From contig JAIPCZ010000018.1 in the NCBI GenBank assembly GCA_021737975.1, positions 1 to 49,801 on the forward strand: a DNA stretch of 49,801 nt, written 5' to 3'. Position numbers and translations under genes: made by a program. The stretch comes from Polaromonas sp. Lineage in GTDB: Bacteria > Pseudomonadota > Gammaproteobacteria > Burkholderiales > Burkholderiaceae_C. Shown in pieces: positions 17,967 to 26,860 of the stretch (the first letter of the stretch is position 1; each line of letters opens with the position of its first letter). Below the pieces are notes generated by a model, which ran no database searches, was not told where the DNA came from, and saw only the letters and a program-made list of their open reading frames with translations.

Positions 17967-18926
17967 TCAAACCGGCATCGGCACCAGGAAGTCGCGGCTG
18001 ATATGGGCGCCCAGGTCGTTGATGCGGTCGAGGAACTGGGTCAGGTAGGCGTGCAGCCCGGTGGCCAGAATCTCGCCAATACGACCGTACTGCAGCTCGG
18101 CGCGCAACTTGCCGGCGCGGCGCTGGGTTTCATGCGACTGGTCGTTGGCCACCAGCGCCAGGTTGCTCACGACCTCGTTGAGGCTGGCATGTAAGGAGCG
18201 CGGCATGTCGGGGCGCAGGATCAGCAGCTCGGCCACCCGCTCGGGCCGGATCACGTCGCGGTAGACCTTGCGATACACCTCGAAGCCGCTGACGCTGCGC
18301 AGAATGGCGCTCCAGTGGTAAAAATCGTATTCCTGGTCCTTGCCATTGGCGGTGCCATAAAAGTCGGTCTCGACCGCGTGGAACTTCACATCGACCAGGC
18401 GAGCGGTGTTGTCGGCGCGCTCCAAAAAAGTGCCCAGGCGCATGAAGTGCAGCGCCTCGTCCATCAGCATGGTGCCGACCGTGACGCCGCGCGACAGGTG
18501 CGAGCGAAACTTGACCCACTCAAAAAACTGCGAGGGGTCGGTCTCGAAATCGCCTTGCTTGATCATGCGCTTGACCTCCAGCCAGGTCTGGTTTTGGGTT
18601 TCCCAGACCTCGGTGGTGAGGGTGCCGCGCACGGCACGGGCGTTTTCGCGCGCGGCGCTCAGGCATGACACGATCGAGGACGGGTTGCTCTCGTCCTTGA
18701 CCATGAAGTCCATCACCTCGCGGGCAATGATCGCACCGTGCTTTTCCTTGTAGGCGGGCAACAGCTCGCTGATCGACAGCAGGCCCTGCCAGCCGGCCTG
18801 CGCCACGGCCTCGGACTGGGGCAGCAAAGCGGTCTGGTAGTTCACATCGAGCAGGCGGGCGGTGTTCTCGGCGCGCTCGGTGTAGCGGTTCATCCAGAAC
18901 AAGTGATCGGCGGTTCGTGACAACAT
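17967..18926 (-). CDS. Alpha-E domain-containing protein
   Basis: 319 residues starting MLSRTADHLFWMNRYTERAENTARLLDV, the standard start of the alpha-E family; a TTG seven codons earlier is less likely. It is an all-helical protein with repeated ERADNTARL-type motifs. The family is almost always paired with a circularly permuted ATP-grasp protein, encoded just upstream here. By family analysis these are predicted peptide or amino-group ligase systems, often with a transglutaminase-like and a protease gene, but the product is not established. It converges with mltB with only 16 bases between the stops. Confidence 0.88.
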   Translation of the reverse strand: MLSRTADHLFWMNRYTERAENTARLLDVNYQTALLPQSEAVAQAGWQGLLSISELLPAYKEKHGAIIAREVMDFMVKDESNPSSIVSCLSAARENARAVRGTLTTEVWETQNQTWLEVKRMIKQGDFETDPSQFFEWVKFRSHLSRGVTVGTMLMDEALHFMRLGTFLERADNTARLVDVKFHAVETDFYGTANGKDQEYDFYHWSAILRSVSGFEVYRKVYRDVIRPERVAELLILRPDMPRSLHASLNEVVSNLALVANDQSHETQRRAGKLRAELQYGRIGEILATGLHAYLTQFLDRINDLGAHISRDFLVPMPV

Positions 18927-18980
18927 AAGAGCTTTCGGGTAGATCAATGAGTGAAGGCCATCAACACGTGCGAGCGGAAA

Positions 18981-20510
18981 TCAAAGCGCCCTTCCCTGGG
19001 CCTGGGCTTGTGCCATGACCTCGGTGACTGCCTCCTCGGCTGCGGGCAATTCATCCTCGAGGATCCAGGTGTCCTTTGTGCCGCCGCCCTGGGACGAGTT
19101 CACCACGAGCGAGCCTTCCTTGAGCGCGACGCGGGTCAGGCCGCCGGGCACCATTTGCACCGTTTTGCCCGACAGCACGTAGGGCCGCAGGTCGATGTGG
19201 CGCGGGGCAATGCCGCTTTCCACAAACGTCGGGCAGCTCGACAGGCTCAGGGTGGGCTGGGCGATGTAGCCGCCCGGGTTGGCCAGCACGGCCTTCTTGA
19301 AGTCCTCGACCTCGGCCTTGGTGGCGGCCGGGCCGACCAGCATGCCGTAACCGCCGGCACCGTGCACTTCCTTGACCACCAGGTCTTTCATGTTGGCAAT
19401 GACGTAGGACAACTCGTCCTTGTTGCGGCATTGGTAGGTTGGCACGTTGTTCAAAATGGGCTTTTCACCCAGGTAAAACTCGATCATCTTGGGCACGTAG
19501 GGGTAGATCGACTTGTCGTCGGCCACACCGGTGCCGACACCGTTGCAGATGTTGATGTGGCCCGCCTTGTAAACGTCGAGCAGGCCGGCGCAGCCCAGGG
19601 TGGACGTGGGGCGAAACACCTTGGGGTCGAGGAAGTCGTCGTCAACCCGGCGGTAGATCACGTCCACGCGCTGCGGCCCGCGCGTGGTGCGCATGTAGCA
19701 AAAGTTGTCCTTCACGAACAAGTCCTGGCCCTCGACCAGCTCGATGCCCATCTGTTGCGCCAGGAACGCATGCTCGAAGTAGGCGCTGTTGTACATGCCG
19801 GGCGTCAGCACCACCACGGTGGGCTCGGCCGTGGTCGGCGGGCTGCTCTCGCGCAGGGTTTCCAGCAACAGGTCGGGATAGTGGGCGATGGGTGCCACGC
19901 GGTGCGCGTTGAACAGGTTGGGGAACAGCCGCATCATCATCTTGCGGTCTTCCAGCATGTAGCTCACGCCGCTGGGCACACGCAGGTTGTCTTCGAGCAC
20001 GTAATACTCGCCGTTGCCCTTGGCATCCGGCGCGCGCACGATGTCGATGCCCGAGATTTGTGAATACACGCTATTGGGCAGGTCGATGCCCATCATTTGC
20101 GGGCGGAACTGGGCGTTTTGCTCAATCTGCTCGCGCGGAATCAGGCCCGCCTTGAGAATCTCCTGGTCATGGTAGATGTCATGGATAAAGCGGTTCAGCG
20201 CGGTCACGCGCTGGGTCAGGCCTTTCTCCATGCTGCGCCACTCGTGCGCCGGGATGATGCGGGGAATCAAGTCGAAAGGAATCAGGCGCTCGGTGCCCGA
20301 ACCGTCCTCGTCCTTTTCACCGTACACCGCAAACGTGATGCCGACGCGGCGAAAAATCATTTCGGCCTCTTCACGCCGTTTGGCCATCATGTCGCCAGGT
20401 TGACGCGCCAGCCACTCGTCGTAAATCTTGTAATGGTCCCGGATCTGCGCCCCATGCGTGAAAAATTCATAGGGCAACTCGGTGTACATCTCGTCGAATT
20501 TCTGCATCAT
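18981..20510 (-). CDS. Circularly permuted type 2 ATP-grasp protein
   Basis: 509 residues. Family blocks seen include ERLIPFDLIPRIIPAHEW, RVPSGVSYMLEDR, VVLTPGMYNSAYFEH, VDVIYRRVDDDFLDP and VKEVHGAGGYGMLVGP; the last contains the ATP-binding glycine loop of the permuted fold. Such enzymes are predicted to form amide or peptide bonds from ATP, working with the alpha-E protein encoded 54 bases downstream. ATG 20510 follows a GGAG site; a second ATG is next to it. The usual additional partners (transglutaminase-like protein, proteasome-like hydrolase) are not found on this side, so the pair is minimal. Confidence 0.9.
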   Translation of the reverse strand: MMQKFDEMYTELPYEFFTHGAQIRDHYKIYDEWLARQPGDMMAKRREEAEMIFRRVGITFAVYGEKDEDGSGTERLIPFDLIPRIIPAHEWRSMEKGLTQRVTALNRFIHDIYHDQEILKAGLIPREQIEQNAQFRPQMMGIDLPNSVYSQISGIDIVRAPDAKGNGEYYVLEDNLRVPSGVSYMLEDRKMMMRLFPNLFNAHRVAPIAHYPDLLLETLRESSPPTTAEPTVVVLTPGMYNSAYFEHAFLAQQMGIELVEGQDLFVKDNFCYMRTTRGPQRVDVIYRRVDDDFLDPKVFRPTSTLGCAGLLDVYKAGHINICNGVGTGVADDKSIYPYVPKMIEFYLGEKPILNNVPTYQCRNKDELSYVIANMKDLVVKEVHGAGGYGMLVGPAATKAEVEDFKKAVLANPGGYIAQPTLSLSSCPTFVESGIAPRHIDLRPYVLSGKTVQMVPGGLTRVALKEGSLVVNSSQGGGTKDTWILEDELPAAEEAVTEVMAQAQAQGRAL

Positions 20511-20565
20511 CTATTACTCCTGCAACTTACTTAGCAAACTTCGGGCCAGCGCGGTGATAGACACA

Positions 20566-23055
20566 TCAAGGCACCACATGATGCCAATACCGCTTTTGCA
20601 CCGTTCGCGCGCACTGCACCTCATCCGGTTCCCACGAAAGCCAACTGGCTGCACCACAACGGGGCGTGTCGATCAGCGTGATCTGATGCACATCGTAACG
20701 CACCAAAACAGCGCCCGCCGGGTGGCCAAAGCGATTTCTGTAACCCGCCTGCACGATCGCAAAGCGCGGGCGCACCGCCGCCAGAAAGGCCTCGCTGCTG
20801 GAGGTCTTGCTGCCATGGTGCGGCACCAGCAGCACATCGGCGCGCAAACCGTCTGGCAACTGGCCCGGCCCGGCAGCGCCCTCCTGCGCCCGCGCGACCA
20901 ATTTCGCCTCTTGCGCCTGCTCGATGTCGCCGGCCAGCAGCGCGGTTTGCGCCCCGCTGGAAATGCGCAGCGTGCAACTCAGGGCATTGGGTTTGCGCGC
21001 GCCGGCATAGTCCCCGGCCTGCGGGTGCAGCACCTCGAAGTCCACGCCGTCCCAGCGCCAGCGCTGCCCCGCCGTGCAGCGCGTGACGGGCCGCAGGGCC
21101 TGCAGCGCGTGATCTGGCTCGATCGAGCTCAGCAAGCCTGCCTGCGGCTGCATTTGCAGGATCGCCATGGCGCCCCCGGTGTGGTCGCTGTCGCGGTGGC
21201 TCAGCACCAGGGTGTCGAGCCGCACCCCGAGCGCGCGCAGCAGCGGCACCAGCACCCGGTGCCCGGCGTCGCTTTCGCGGCTGTACATGGGGCCGGCGTC
21301 GTAAAGCAAGGCGTGCCGCGCGGTGCGCACCAGCACCGCGTTGCCCTGGCCCACATCGGCCGCCAGCAGGGAAAACTCGCCCGCCGGGATCGGCGGCGGC
21401 TGCCAGAACAGCACCGGCAGCAGCAGCGGCACCCCGCCCAGGCGCAGCGACCAGGGCAGGCGCAGCGCCAGCACCAGGCCGCCCAGCACACCCGCCGCAC
21501 CGGCCCACCAGGGCGCCTGCGCCAGGCTCACGCTGGCCCACGGCCACTGCGCCAGGCCGCGCAACAACTGCGTCATCAGCCCGACGGCACCGGCCGCCAG
21601 GTCCCACAGCGCAGGCACCAGCACGCCCAGCATGGCCAGCGGTGTCACCACCAGCGTGACCCACGGAATCGCCAGCGCATTGGCCAGCAGCCCCACCAGC
21701 GACACTTGGCCGAAGAGCAGCAGGCTCAGCGGTGTGAGCGCCAGCGTGATGACCCACTGCTCGCGCAGCAAAACCAGCACCCTGGCCCGGAACCCCGGCC
21801 GGCTGGCCTGGGGAACACCGGCATCGGTCGCAAACAGCACGCCCACCGCCACAAAGCTCAGCCAGAAACCCGCCTGCAACAGCGCCCACGGGTCCACCGC
21901 CACCACCACCGCGCAGGCCAGCAGCCAGACTTGCGGCCAGGGCCAGCGCACGCCGAGCAGCCGCAAGGCGCCCACGGTGGCCAGCATCAGCACGGTGCGC
22001 TGCGCGGGCACACCCCAGCCGCTGAACAAGGCATAGGCGGTGGCCATCGCGATGCCGCCCATCAAGGCCGCGGTGGGTGCGGGCAGGCGCAGGCAGAGCC
22101 AAGCCGAGCGGCGCCACAACCAGCCCAAGAGCAGCGCCGCGGCCCAGGCGAACATGGTGATGTGCAGGCCGGAAATGCTCATCAGGTGGGCCACGCCGGT
22201 GGCCCGGAACACGTCCCAGTCGCTGCGCTCAATGGCCGCCTGGTCACCCACCACCAGCGCCGCAATGAGTCCGCCCGCGTCCGAGCCGGCCAGGCGCAGC
22301 CCGATCCGGTCACGCACCTGGCCGCGCGCCCATTGCACCGGGTGCCGCCAGGTTTGCGCCAGCAACACGGGCGCGGGGTCGCGCGGGCCGGCACGCACAT
22401 AACCCGTGGCCTGCACGCCCTGCTCCCACTGCCACAGCTCGTAATCGAAACCATGCGGGTTGAGGCCGCCGTGCGGTGCTTTCAGGCGGACCGTCATTTG
22501 CCAGCGCTCGCCGGCCCGCAGCGGTGCCGGCAGGCGCTGCAATTCACCCGGGGATTCGCCGGCGCCATCACCACGCGCATAAACCCCGGCGTACCAGCCC
22601 AGTTCCAGCCGGTCGGGCAAACGCAGCGGCCGGCCACCGAGGCTGGCGCTCTCCAGGTCGAGCCGGAAGCGCACCCCGCCCTCGAAGTGCTGGGGCATGG
22701 CGGCCACCACGCCGGTCACGGCCAGGTCGCGCCCCTCCAGTTCGGGGGCCAGGGCCCGGCCGCCAAACATCTGGGCGCGCCAGCCTGTGCTGGAAAACGC
22801 CAGCACGACAAACGCCGCCCCGATCAGACCCCGGCGCCAGGCCGGCCGGGGCACACGCAGGCTCAGGCCCAGCAGCAACAGGCCGGTCAGGAGCCCAAGC
22901 AAATAGTCGTCGGCTGGCAGCAGCGCGGCTTGCTGCAATTGCAGGGCATTGCCCAGCAAGCCGCCCAGCAGCGCCGGAACCAGGCCGCGGGACGGGGGGA
23001 ACCGGGTCTTTGTGGCGGGCAGATGCGGGCTGGCATCGGTTTCAGGTGCCCGCAT
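20566..23055 (-). CDS. comEC: DNA internalisation competence protein ComEC/Rec2
   Basis: 829 residues. Three parts can be seen: an N-terminal DUF4131-like region with membrane segments and a soluble domain, the central polytopic competence domain (DVFRATGVAHLMSISGLHITMFA near residue 280 is diagnostic), and a C-terminal metallo-beta-lactamase-like domain with LSHRDSDHTGGAMAIL and HHGSKTSSSEAFL. It forms the inner-membrane channel for single-stranded DNA uptake in natural transformation; the C-terminal domain may be the nuclease that degrades the non-transforming strand. It is the last gene of a tex-HDOD-comEC run, 9 bases after the HDOD gene. It appears complete. Confidence 0.94.
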   Translation of the reverse strand: MRAPETDASPHLPATKTRFPPSRGLVPALLGGLLGNALQLQQAALLPADDYLLGLLTGLLLLGLSLRVPRPAWRRGLIGAAFVVLAFSSTGWRAQMFGGRALAPELEGRDLAVTGVVAAMPQHFEGGVRFRLDLESASLGGRPLRLPDRLELGWYAGVYARGDGAGESPGELQRLPAPLRAGERWQMTVRLKAPHGGLNPHGFDYELWQWEQGVQATGYVRAGPRDPAPVLLAQTWRHPVQWARGQVRDRIGLRLAGSDAGGLIAALVVGDQAAIERSDWDVFRATGVAHLMSISGLHITMFAWAAALLLGWLWRRSAWLCLRLPAPTAALMGGIAMATAYALFSGWGVPAQRTVLMLATVGALRLLGVRWPWPQVWLLACAVVVAVDPWALLQAGFWLSFVAVGVLFATDAGVPQASRPGFRARVLVLLREQWVITLALTPLSLLLFGQVSLVGLLANALAIPWVTLVVTPLAMLGVLVPALWDLAAGAVGLMTQLLRGLAQWPWASVSLAQAPWWAGAAGVLGGLVLALRLPWSLRLGGVPLLLPVLFWQPPPIPAGEFSLLAADVGQGNAVLVRTARHALLYDAGPMYSRESDAGHRVLVPLLRALGVRLDTLVLSHRDSDHTGGAMAILQMQPQAGLLSSIEPDHALQALRPVTRCTAGQRWRWDGVDFEVLHPQAGDYAGARKPNALSCTLRISSGAQTALLAGDIEQAQEAKLVARAQEGAAGPGQLPDGLRADVLLVPHHGSKTSSSEAFLAAVRPRFAIVQAGYRNRFGHPAGAVLVRYDVHQITLIDTPRCGAASWLSWEPDEVQCARTVQKRYWHHVVP

Positions 23056-23064
23056 CCCGGTCGA

Positions 23065-23898
23065 TCAGGTTTGTGTGGCTGCGGTCATGCGCCCGCCCGC
23101 CTGGCGCGACCAGTCGATCGGGTCTTGCTGCAACACCATGTCGATGTCGAGCCCCAGCATTTCTGCCACCCTCGACGGGAAAGTGACCGTGAGCGCATTC
23201 TTCTGCAAACCCATCTGGTTGGCGCGGGCGCGCCACTCGGCCAGGTGCAACACCCCCGCGAGGGGCTCGCAGGCCTCGTTGTCAAACGGGGCATCCGCAT
23301 AGGCCAGCGCGTCGCACAGGATCTGGGGCAATTGCGCCTGCGCGGCCAGCGCCGAACTGACGTCCAGGTAACAAAAGCCAAAGACCTGGCGCTCGCTGAG
23401 CGCACGCCGGAGGTCGACCGCCGGGCAGCTGTCATCCAACTCGGAAACCGCCGGCGAGGCCGCGCGCATGACCAGTTCACCGAGCGCGTGCACCAGGCCG
23501 ACCACATAGGCCGCCTGCTGGTTGTACTGCAACAAGCCGGCCAGCGCGCGCGCCACACGCGCACAGTTCTGGCTGTAAATCCAGAACTGGGCCAAAGGCA
23601 AGCCGGGGCCCGCCTTGAACGAGGCCTGGCCGACGGCCTGGCTGACCATGTCCTGCACCTGGTCCAGGTGCAGCAGCGCCAGCGCCTCGGAGACACTGCT
23701 CACCTGGCGCGTCAGCGCAAAAGAAGGCAGATTGGCCGCCTGCAGCACACGCAGGGTCAGCGCCGGGTCGGCCTTGATGTGCTGGTCAATGCGGCGCAAG
23801 TCGGGCTGCGACTGCTTGAGCTCGGTCAACAGCAGCGCCAGCGTGCGCGGGCTGCTGGGCAGCGGCTGTGGATGGAGCAGCAGGTCAGCCAGTTGCAT
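23065..23898 (-). CDS. HDOD domain-containing protein
   Basis: 277 residues of the HDOD family, a catalytically inactive relative of HD phosphohydrolases used in signalling. The N-terminal segment LPSSPRTLALLLTEL and the ADPALTLRVLQAANLPSFA block are typical. The metal-binding HD pair is absent, as expected for HDOD. It lies 5 bases after tex and 9 before comEC. HDOD proteins in proteobacteria often affect motility, stress or competence regulation; linkage with comEC here is suggestive only. No output domain is fused. Confidence 0.85.
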   Translation of the reverse strand: MQLADLLLHPQPLPSSPRTLALLLTELKQSQPDLRRIDQHIKADPALTLRVLQAANLPSFALTRQVSSVSEALALLHLDQVQDMVSQAVGQASFKAGPGLPLAQFWIYSQNCARVARALAGLLQYNQQAAYVVGLVHALGELVMRAASPAVSELDDSCPAVDLRRALSERQVFGFCYLDVSSALAAQAQLPQILCDALAYADAPFDNEACEPLAGVLHLAEWRARANQMGLQKNALTVTFPSRVAEMLGLDIDMVLQQDPIDWSRQAGGRMTAATQT

Positions 23899-23903
23899 GG
23901 CGG

Positions 23904-26279
23904 CTAGTGCCCCAGGTTTTTGAGTTTGGCAAATGCGGAGGACATAGCCGTGGATTGTGGCGCATGCGCGCGCTGCTGCGGCTTGGCAGCCTGAAAGCGG
24001 TTATCACCCGGGCTGCCGCCGCGCGCCGGGGCGGCGCCGAGCTTCATGGTCAGCGCGATGCGCTTGCGCGCCACATCCACCTCGACCACCTGCACCCTGA
24101 CGATGTCGCCGGTCTTGACGACCTCGCGCGCGTCGGTGACAAACTTGTGGCTGAGCTGGCTTACGTGCACCAGGCCGTCCTGGTGCACACCCAGGTCGAC
24201 GAAGGCGCCAAAGGCGGCCACGTTGCTCACGGTGCCCTCGAGCACCATGCCCTCCTTCAGGTCGCGGATGTCCTCCACGCCGTCGTTGAAACGCGCCACC
24301 TTGAAATCCGGGCGCGGGTCGCGGCCCGGCTTTTCCAGCTCGCCCAGAATGTCACGCACCGTGATGACGCCGAATTGCGCATTGGCAAACAACTCGGGCC
24401 GCAGGGTCTTGAGCATGTCGGCGCGGCCCATGAGCTCGGTCACCGGCTTGCCGGTTTTTATGATGATCTGCTCCACCACCGGGTAGGTTTCGGGGTGCAC
24501 GCCGGTCATGTCGAGCGGGTTGGCACCGCCGCGAATCCGCAGGAAACCCGCGCTCTGCTCGAAGGTCTTGGCGCCCAGGCCGGTCACCTTGAGCAGGTCC
24601 TGGCGGCTGGCAAAAGCGCCGTTGGCGTCGCGCCAGCGCACCACCGCCTTGGCCACGCTGGCGCTCAGGCCCGAGACCCGGCTCAGCAGCGGCACACTGG
24701 CCATGTTGAGGTCGACACCGACCGAATTCACGCAGTCTTCCACCACCGCGTCGAGGGTTTTGGCCAGGTCGCCCTGGTTCACATCGTGCTGGTACTGGCC
24801 GACACCGATGCTTTTGGGGTCGATCTTGACAAGCTCGGCCAGCGGGTCCTGCAGGCGCCGCGCGATGCTGGCGGCGCCGCGCAAACTCACGTCGACATCG
24901 GGCATTTCCTGCGAGGCGAATTCGCTTGCGGAGTACACCGACGCCCCGGCCTCGCTGACCACCACTTTTTCCATGACTCGCCCGGACGACTTGACCATTT
25001 GCTTGATCAGGTCGGCGGCCAGCTTGTCGGTCTCGCGGCTGGCGGTGCCGTTGCCGATGGCGATCAGGTTGACCCCATGCTTTTCGCACAACTTTGCAAG
25101 CAGGTGAAGCGAGCCGTCCCAGTCCTTGCGCGGCTCATGCGGGTACACGGTGCTGGTGTCGACCAGTTTGCCGGTGGCATCGACCACCGCCACCTTGACC
25201 CCGGTGCGAATGCCGGGGTCCAGCCCCAGCACCACGCGCGGCCCGGCGGGGGCCGCCAGCAGCAGGTCGCGCAGGTTGTCGGCAAAGACCTTGATGGCGA
25301 CACGCTCGGCGTCTTCACGCAGGCGGGAAAACAGGTCGCGCTCGGTGGACAGGCTCAGCTTGACACGCCAGGTCCAGGCCACACATTTGCGGATCAGGTC
25401 GTCCGCCGCGCGCGCCTGGTGGCTCCAGCCCAGCTTGAGCGCCATACGCCCCTCGGCCAGCGAGACGGCGGGCGCTGCCCGGGTTTTGAGCGCCGTGGCG
25501 CTCATGGGCAGCTCGGGCTCTGGCAGCACGAGTTTGGCTTCCAGGATGTCGAGGCTGCGGCCGCGAAACACCGCGAGCGCCCGGTGCGAGGGCACGCGGC
25601 TGATGGGCTCGTCGTAATCAAAATAGTCGCGGAACTTGGCCACATCGGCATGGCTCTCGTCCTTGCCGGCCATCAGCTTGCTTTGCAGCAGGCCCTCATG
25701 CCACAGCCACTCGCGCAGGTCCTGCACCAGCGCCGGGGTCTCGGCCCAGCGCTCGCTCAGGAGGTCGCGCACCCCGTCGAGCACGGCTTGCAGGGTGGAA
25801 AAATCAGGCTGCTTGTCTTCGCCCTCGACCACCGGGCGCATCGGGATCACATAGGCCAGCGCCGCGTCGGCAGGCACAAGAACCGGGTTGGCAAACAGGG
25901 CGTCGGCCAGCGGCTCCAGCCCGGCTTCACGCGCAAGCTGACCCTTGGTGCGGCGCTTGAGCTTGAACGGCAGGTAAAGGTCTTCAAGCTCCTGCTTGGT
26001 GCCCGCGGCGTGCAGCGCGGCCAGCAGCGCGGGCGTCAGCTTGCCCTGCTCGTCAATGGCCTTGATGACGGTTTGCAGGCGGTCGCGCAGCTCGCGCAGG
26101 TAGCCCAGGCGCGCCTCGAGTTCACGCAGCTGGATGTCGTCGAGGCCGCCGGTCGCCTCCTTGCGGTAGCGGGCAATAAAGGGCACGGTGGCGCCCCCGT
26201 CGAGCAATTCCACGGCGGCCACCACCTGATGCGCCTGCACCCTGATTTCTTGCGCGATTTGCGCGATGATTTTTTGCAT
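23904..26279 (-). CDS. tex: Tex family RNA-binding transcriptional accessory protein
   Basis: 791 residues with the normal Tex order: an N-terminal helical domain (RYRKEATGGLDDIQLRELE), the YqgF/RNase H-like domain (VVLGLDPGIRTGVKVAVVD, and IAIGNGTASRETD), helix-hairpin-helix repeats (NMASVPLLSRVSGLS) and a C-terminal S1 domain (GMVLEGTVSNVAAFGAFVDL) followed by a short tail. Tex is the bacterial relative of Spt6 and binds nucleic acid and the transcription machinery. It heads the tex-HDOD-comEC run. An intrinsic terminator of the upstream operon lies in front of it, so its promoter must be between 26280 and about 26350 or within that terminator region. Confidence 0.96.
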   Translation of the reverse strand: MQKIIAQIAQEIRVQAHQVVAAVELLDGGATVPFIARYRKEATGGLDDIQLRELEARLGYLRELRDRLQTVIKAIDEQGKLTPALLAALHAAGTKQELEDLYLPFKLKRRTKGQLAREAGLEPLADALFANPVLVPADAALAYVIPMRPVVEGEDKQPDFSTLQAVLDGVRDLLSERWAETPALVQDLREWLWHEGLLQSKLMAGKDESHADVAKFRDYFDYDEPISRVPSHRALAVFRGRSLDILEAKLVLPEPELPMSATALKTRAAPAVSLAEGRMALKLGWSHQARAADDLIRKCVAWTWRVKLSLSTERDLFSRLREDAERVAIKVFADNLRDLLLAAPAGPRVVLGLDPGIRTGVKVAVVDATGKLVDTSTVYPHEPRKDWDGSLHLLAKLCEKHGVNLIAIGNGTASRETDKLAADLIKQMVKSSGRVMEKVVVSEAGASVYSASEFASQEMPDVDVSLRGAASIARRLQDPLAELVKIDPKSIGVGQYQHDVNQGDLAKTLDAVVEDCVNSVGVDLNMASVPLLSRVSGLSASVAKAVVRWRDANGAFASRQDLLKVTGLGAKTFEQSAGFLRIRGGANPLDMTGVHPETYPVVEQIIIKTGKPVTELMGRADMLKTLRPELFANAQFGVITVRDILGELEKPGRDPRPDFKVARFNDGVEDIRDLKEGMVLEGTVSNVAAFGAFVDLGVHQDGLVHVSQLSHKFVTDAREVVKTGDIVRVQVVEVDVARKRIALTMKLGAAPARGGSPGDNRFQAAKPQQRAHAPQSTAMSSAFAKLKNLGH

Positions 26280-26286
26280 GGGTCAA

Positions 26287-26310
26287 TAAAAAGCCAGCAC
26301 CCGGCTGGCT
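26287..26310 (-). terminator. Rho-independent terminator after the GNAT gene
   Basis: On the minus strand AGCCAGC-CGGGT-GCTGGCT forms a 7-base-pair perfect stem with a 5-base loop followed by TTTTTATT. It lies 44 bases after the GNAT stop (26354) and just before the tex start, so it closes the SDR-PaaI-MDR-GNAT operon. Confidence 0.85.
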
Positions 26311-26353
26311 CAAAAAAATACAAGCCTGTGAGTGTGCCACAGGGTTCCGGCCG

Positions 26354-26860
26354 TCAGGCCTCGCGCAGCATCTCCAGGTGCGGAATGCCGTCTTCCAGGT
26401 AGGTCTTGCCGACATCCTTGAAGCCGTGCCTGGCATAAAACGCCTGCAGTTGCGTCTGGGCGCCAATACGAATGGCCTGCGGCCCCCACACCTGGCTGAT
26501 GGCGGCCACCGCCTGCGCCATCAGCAAATGGCCGAGCCCCGTGCCGCGCGCGCTCTTGCGCACCGCCACCCGGCCAATGCTGGCCTCGGGAAACTTGGCG
26601 CCGGCCTCGAAACAGCGCGCGTAGGCCGTCAACTCGTCGCCCTGCACGCCCAGCAGATGCATGGCCTCGCGGTCAGCGCCGTCGATGTCCTGAAAAACGC
26701 ACTGCTGCTCGACCACAAACACCTCGCTGCGCAGGCGCAAGGCCTCGTACAACTCGCCCACGCGCAAATCCTCGAAGGACATCAGGCGCCACACCGGGGT
26801 GTGCGCCTCATGCTTTTCATGGGACCGTGATGATCCGACCGACCAGAGTTTGAACGTCAT
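26354..26860 (-). CDS. GNAT family N-acetyltransferase (ElaA-like)
   Basis: 168 residues. The stretch YEALRLRSEVFVVEQQCVFQDIDGAD matches the ElaA subgroup, and the acetyl-CoA-binding loop follows as SIGRVAVRKSARGTGLGHLL (R/QxxGxG/A type). It transfers an acetyl group from acetyl-CoA to an unknown amine. The ATG at 26860 overlaps the previous gene's TGA in an ATGA arrangement, which supports this start despite an N-terminal extension of about 20 residues compared with ElaA. Last gene of its operon, followed by a terminator. Confidence 0.88.
   Translation of the reverse strand: MTFKLWSVGSSRSHEKHEAHTPVWRLMSFEDLRVGELYEALRLRSEVFVVEQQCVFQDIDGADREAMHLLGVQGDELTAYARCFEAGAKFPEASIGRVAVRKSARGTGLGHLLMAQAVAAISQVWGPQAIRIGAQTQLQAFYARHGFKDVGKTYLEDGIPHLEMLREA

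Noticed and set aside
20482-23907. 1141-codon plus-strand frame opposite comEC
   Set aside because: Gln/His/Arg/Pro-rich translation without domains, exactly opposite comEC and the HDOD gene.
23868-26402. 844-codon plus-strand frame opposite tex
   Set aside because: Shadow frame of tex, His/Gln/Ala-rich and without any motif.
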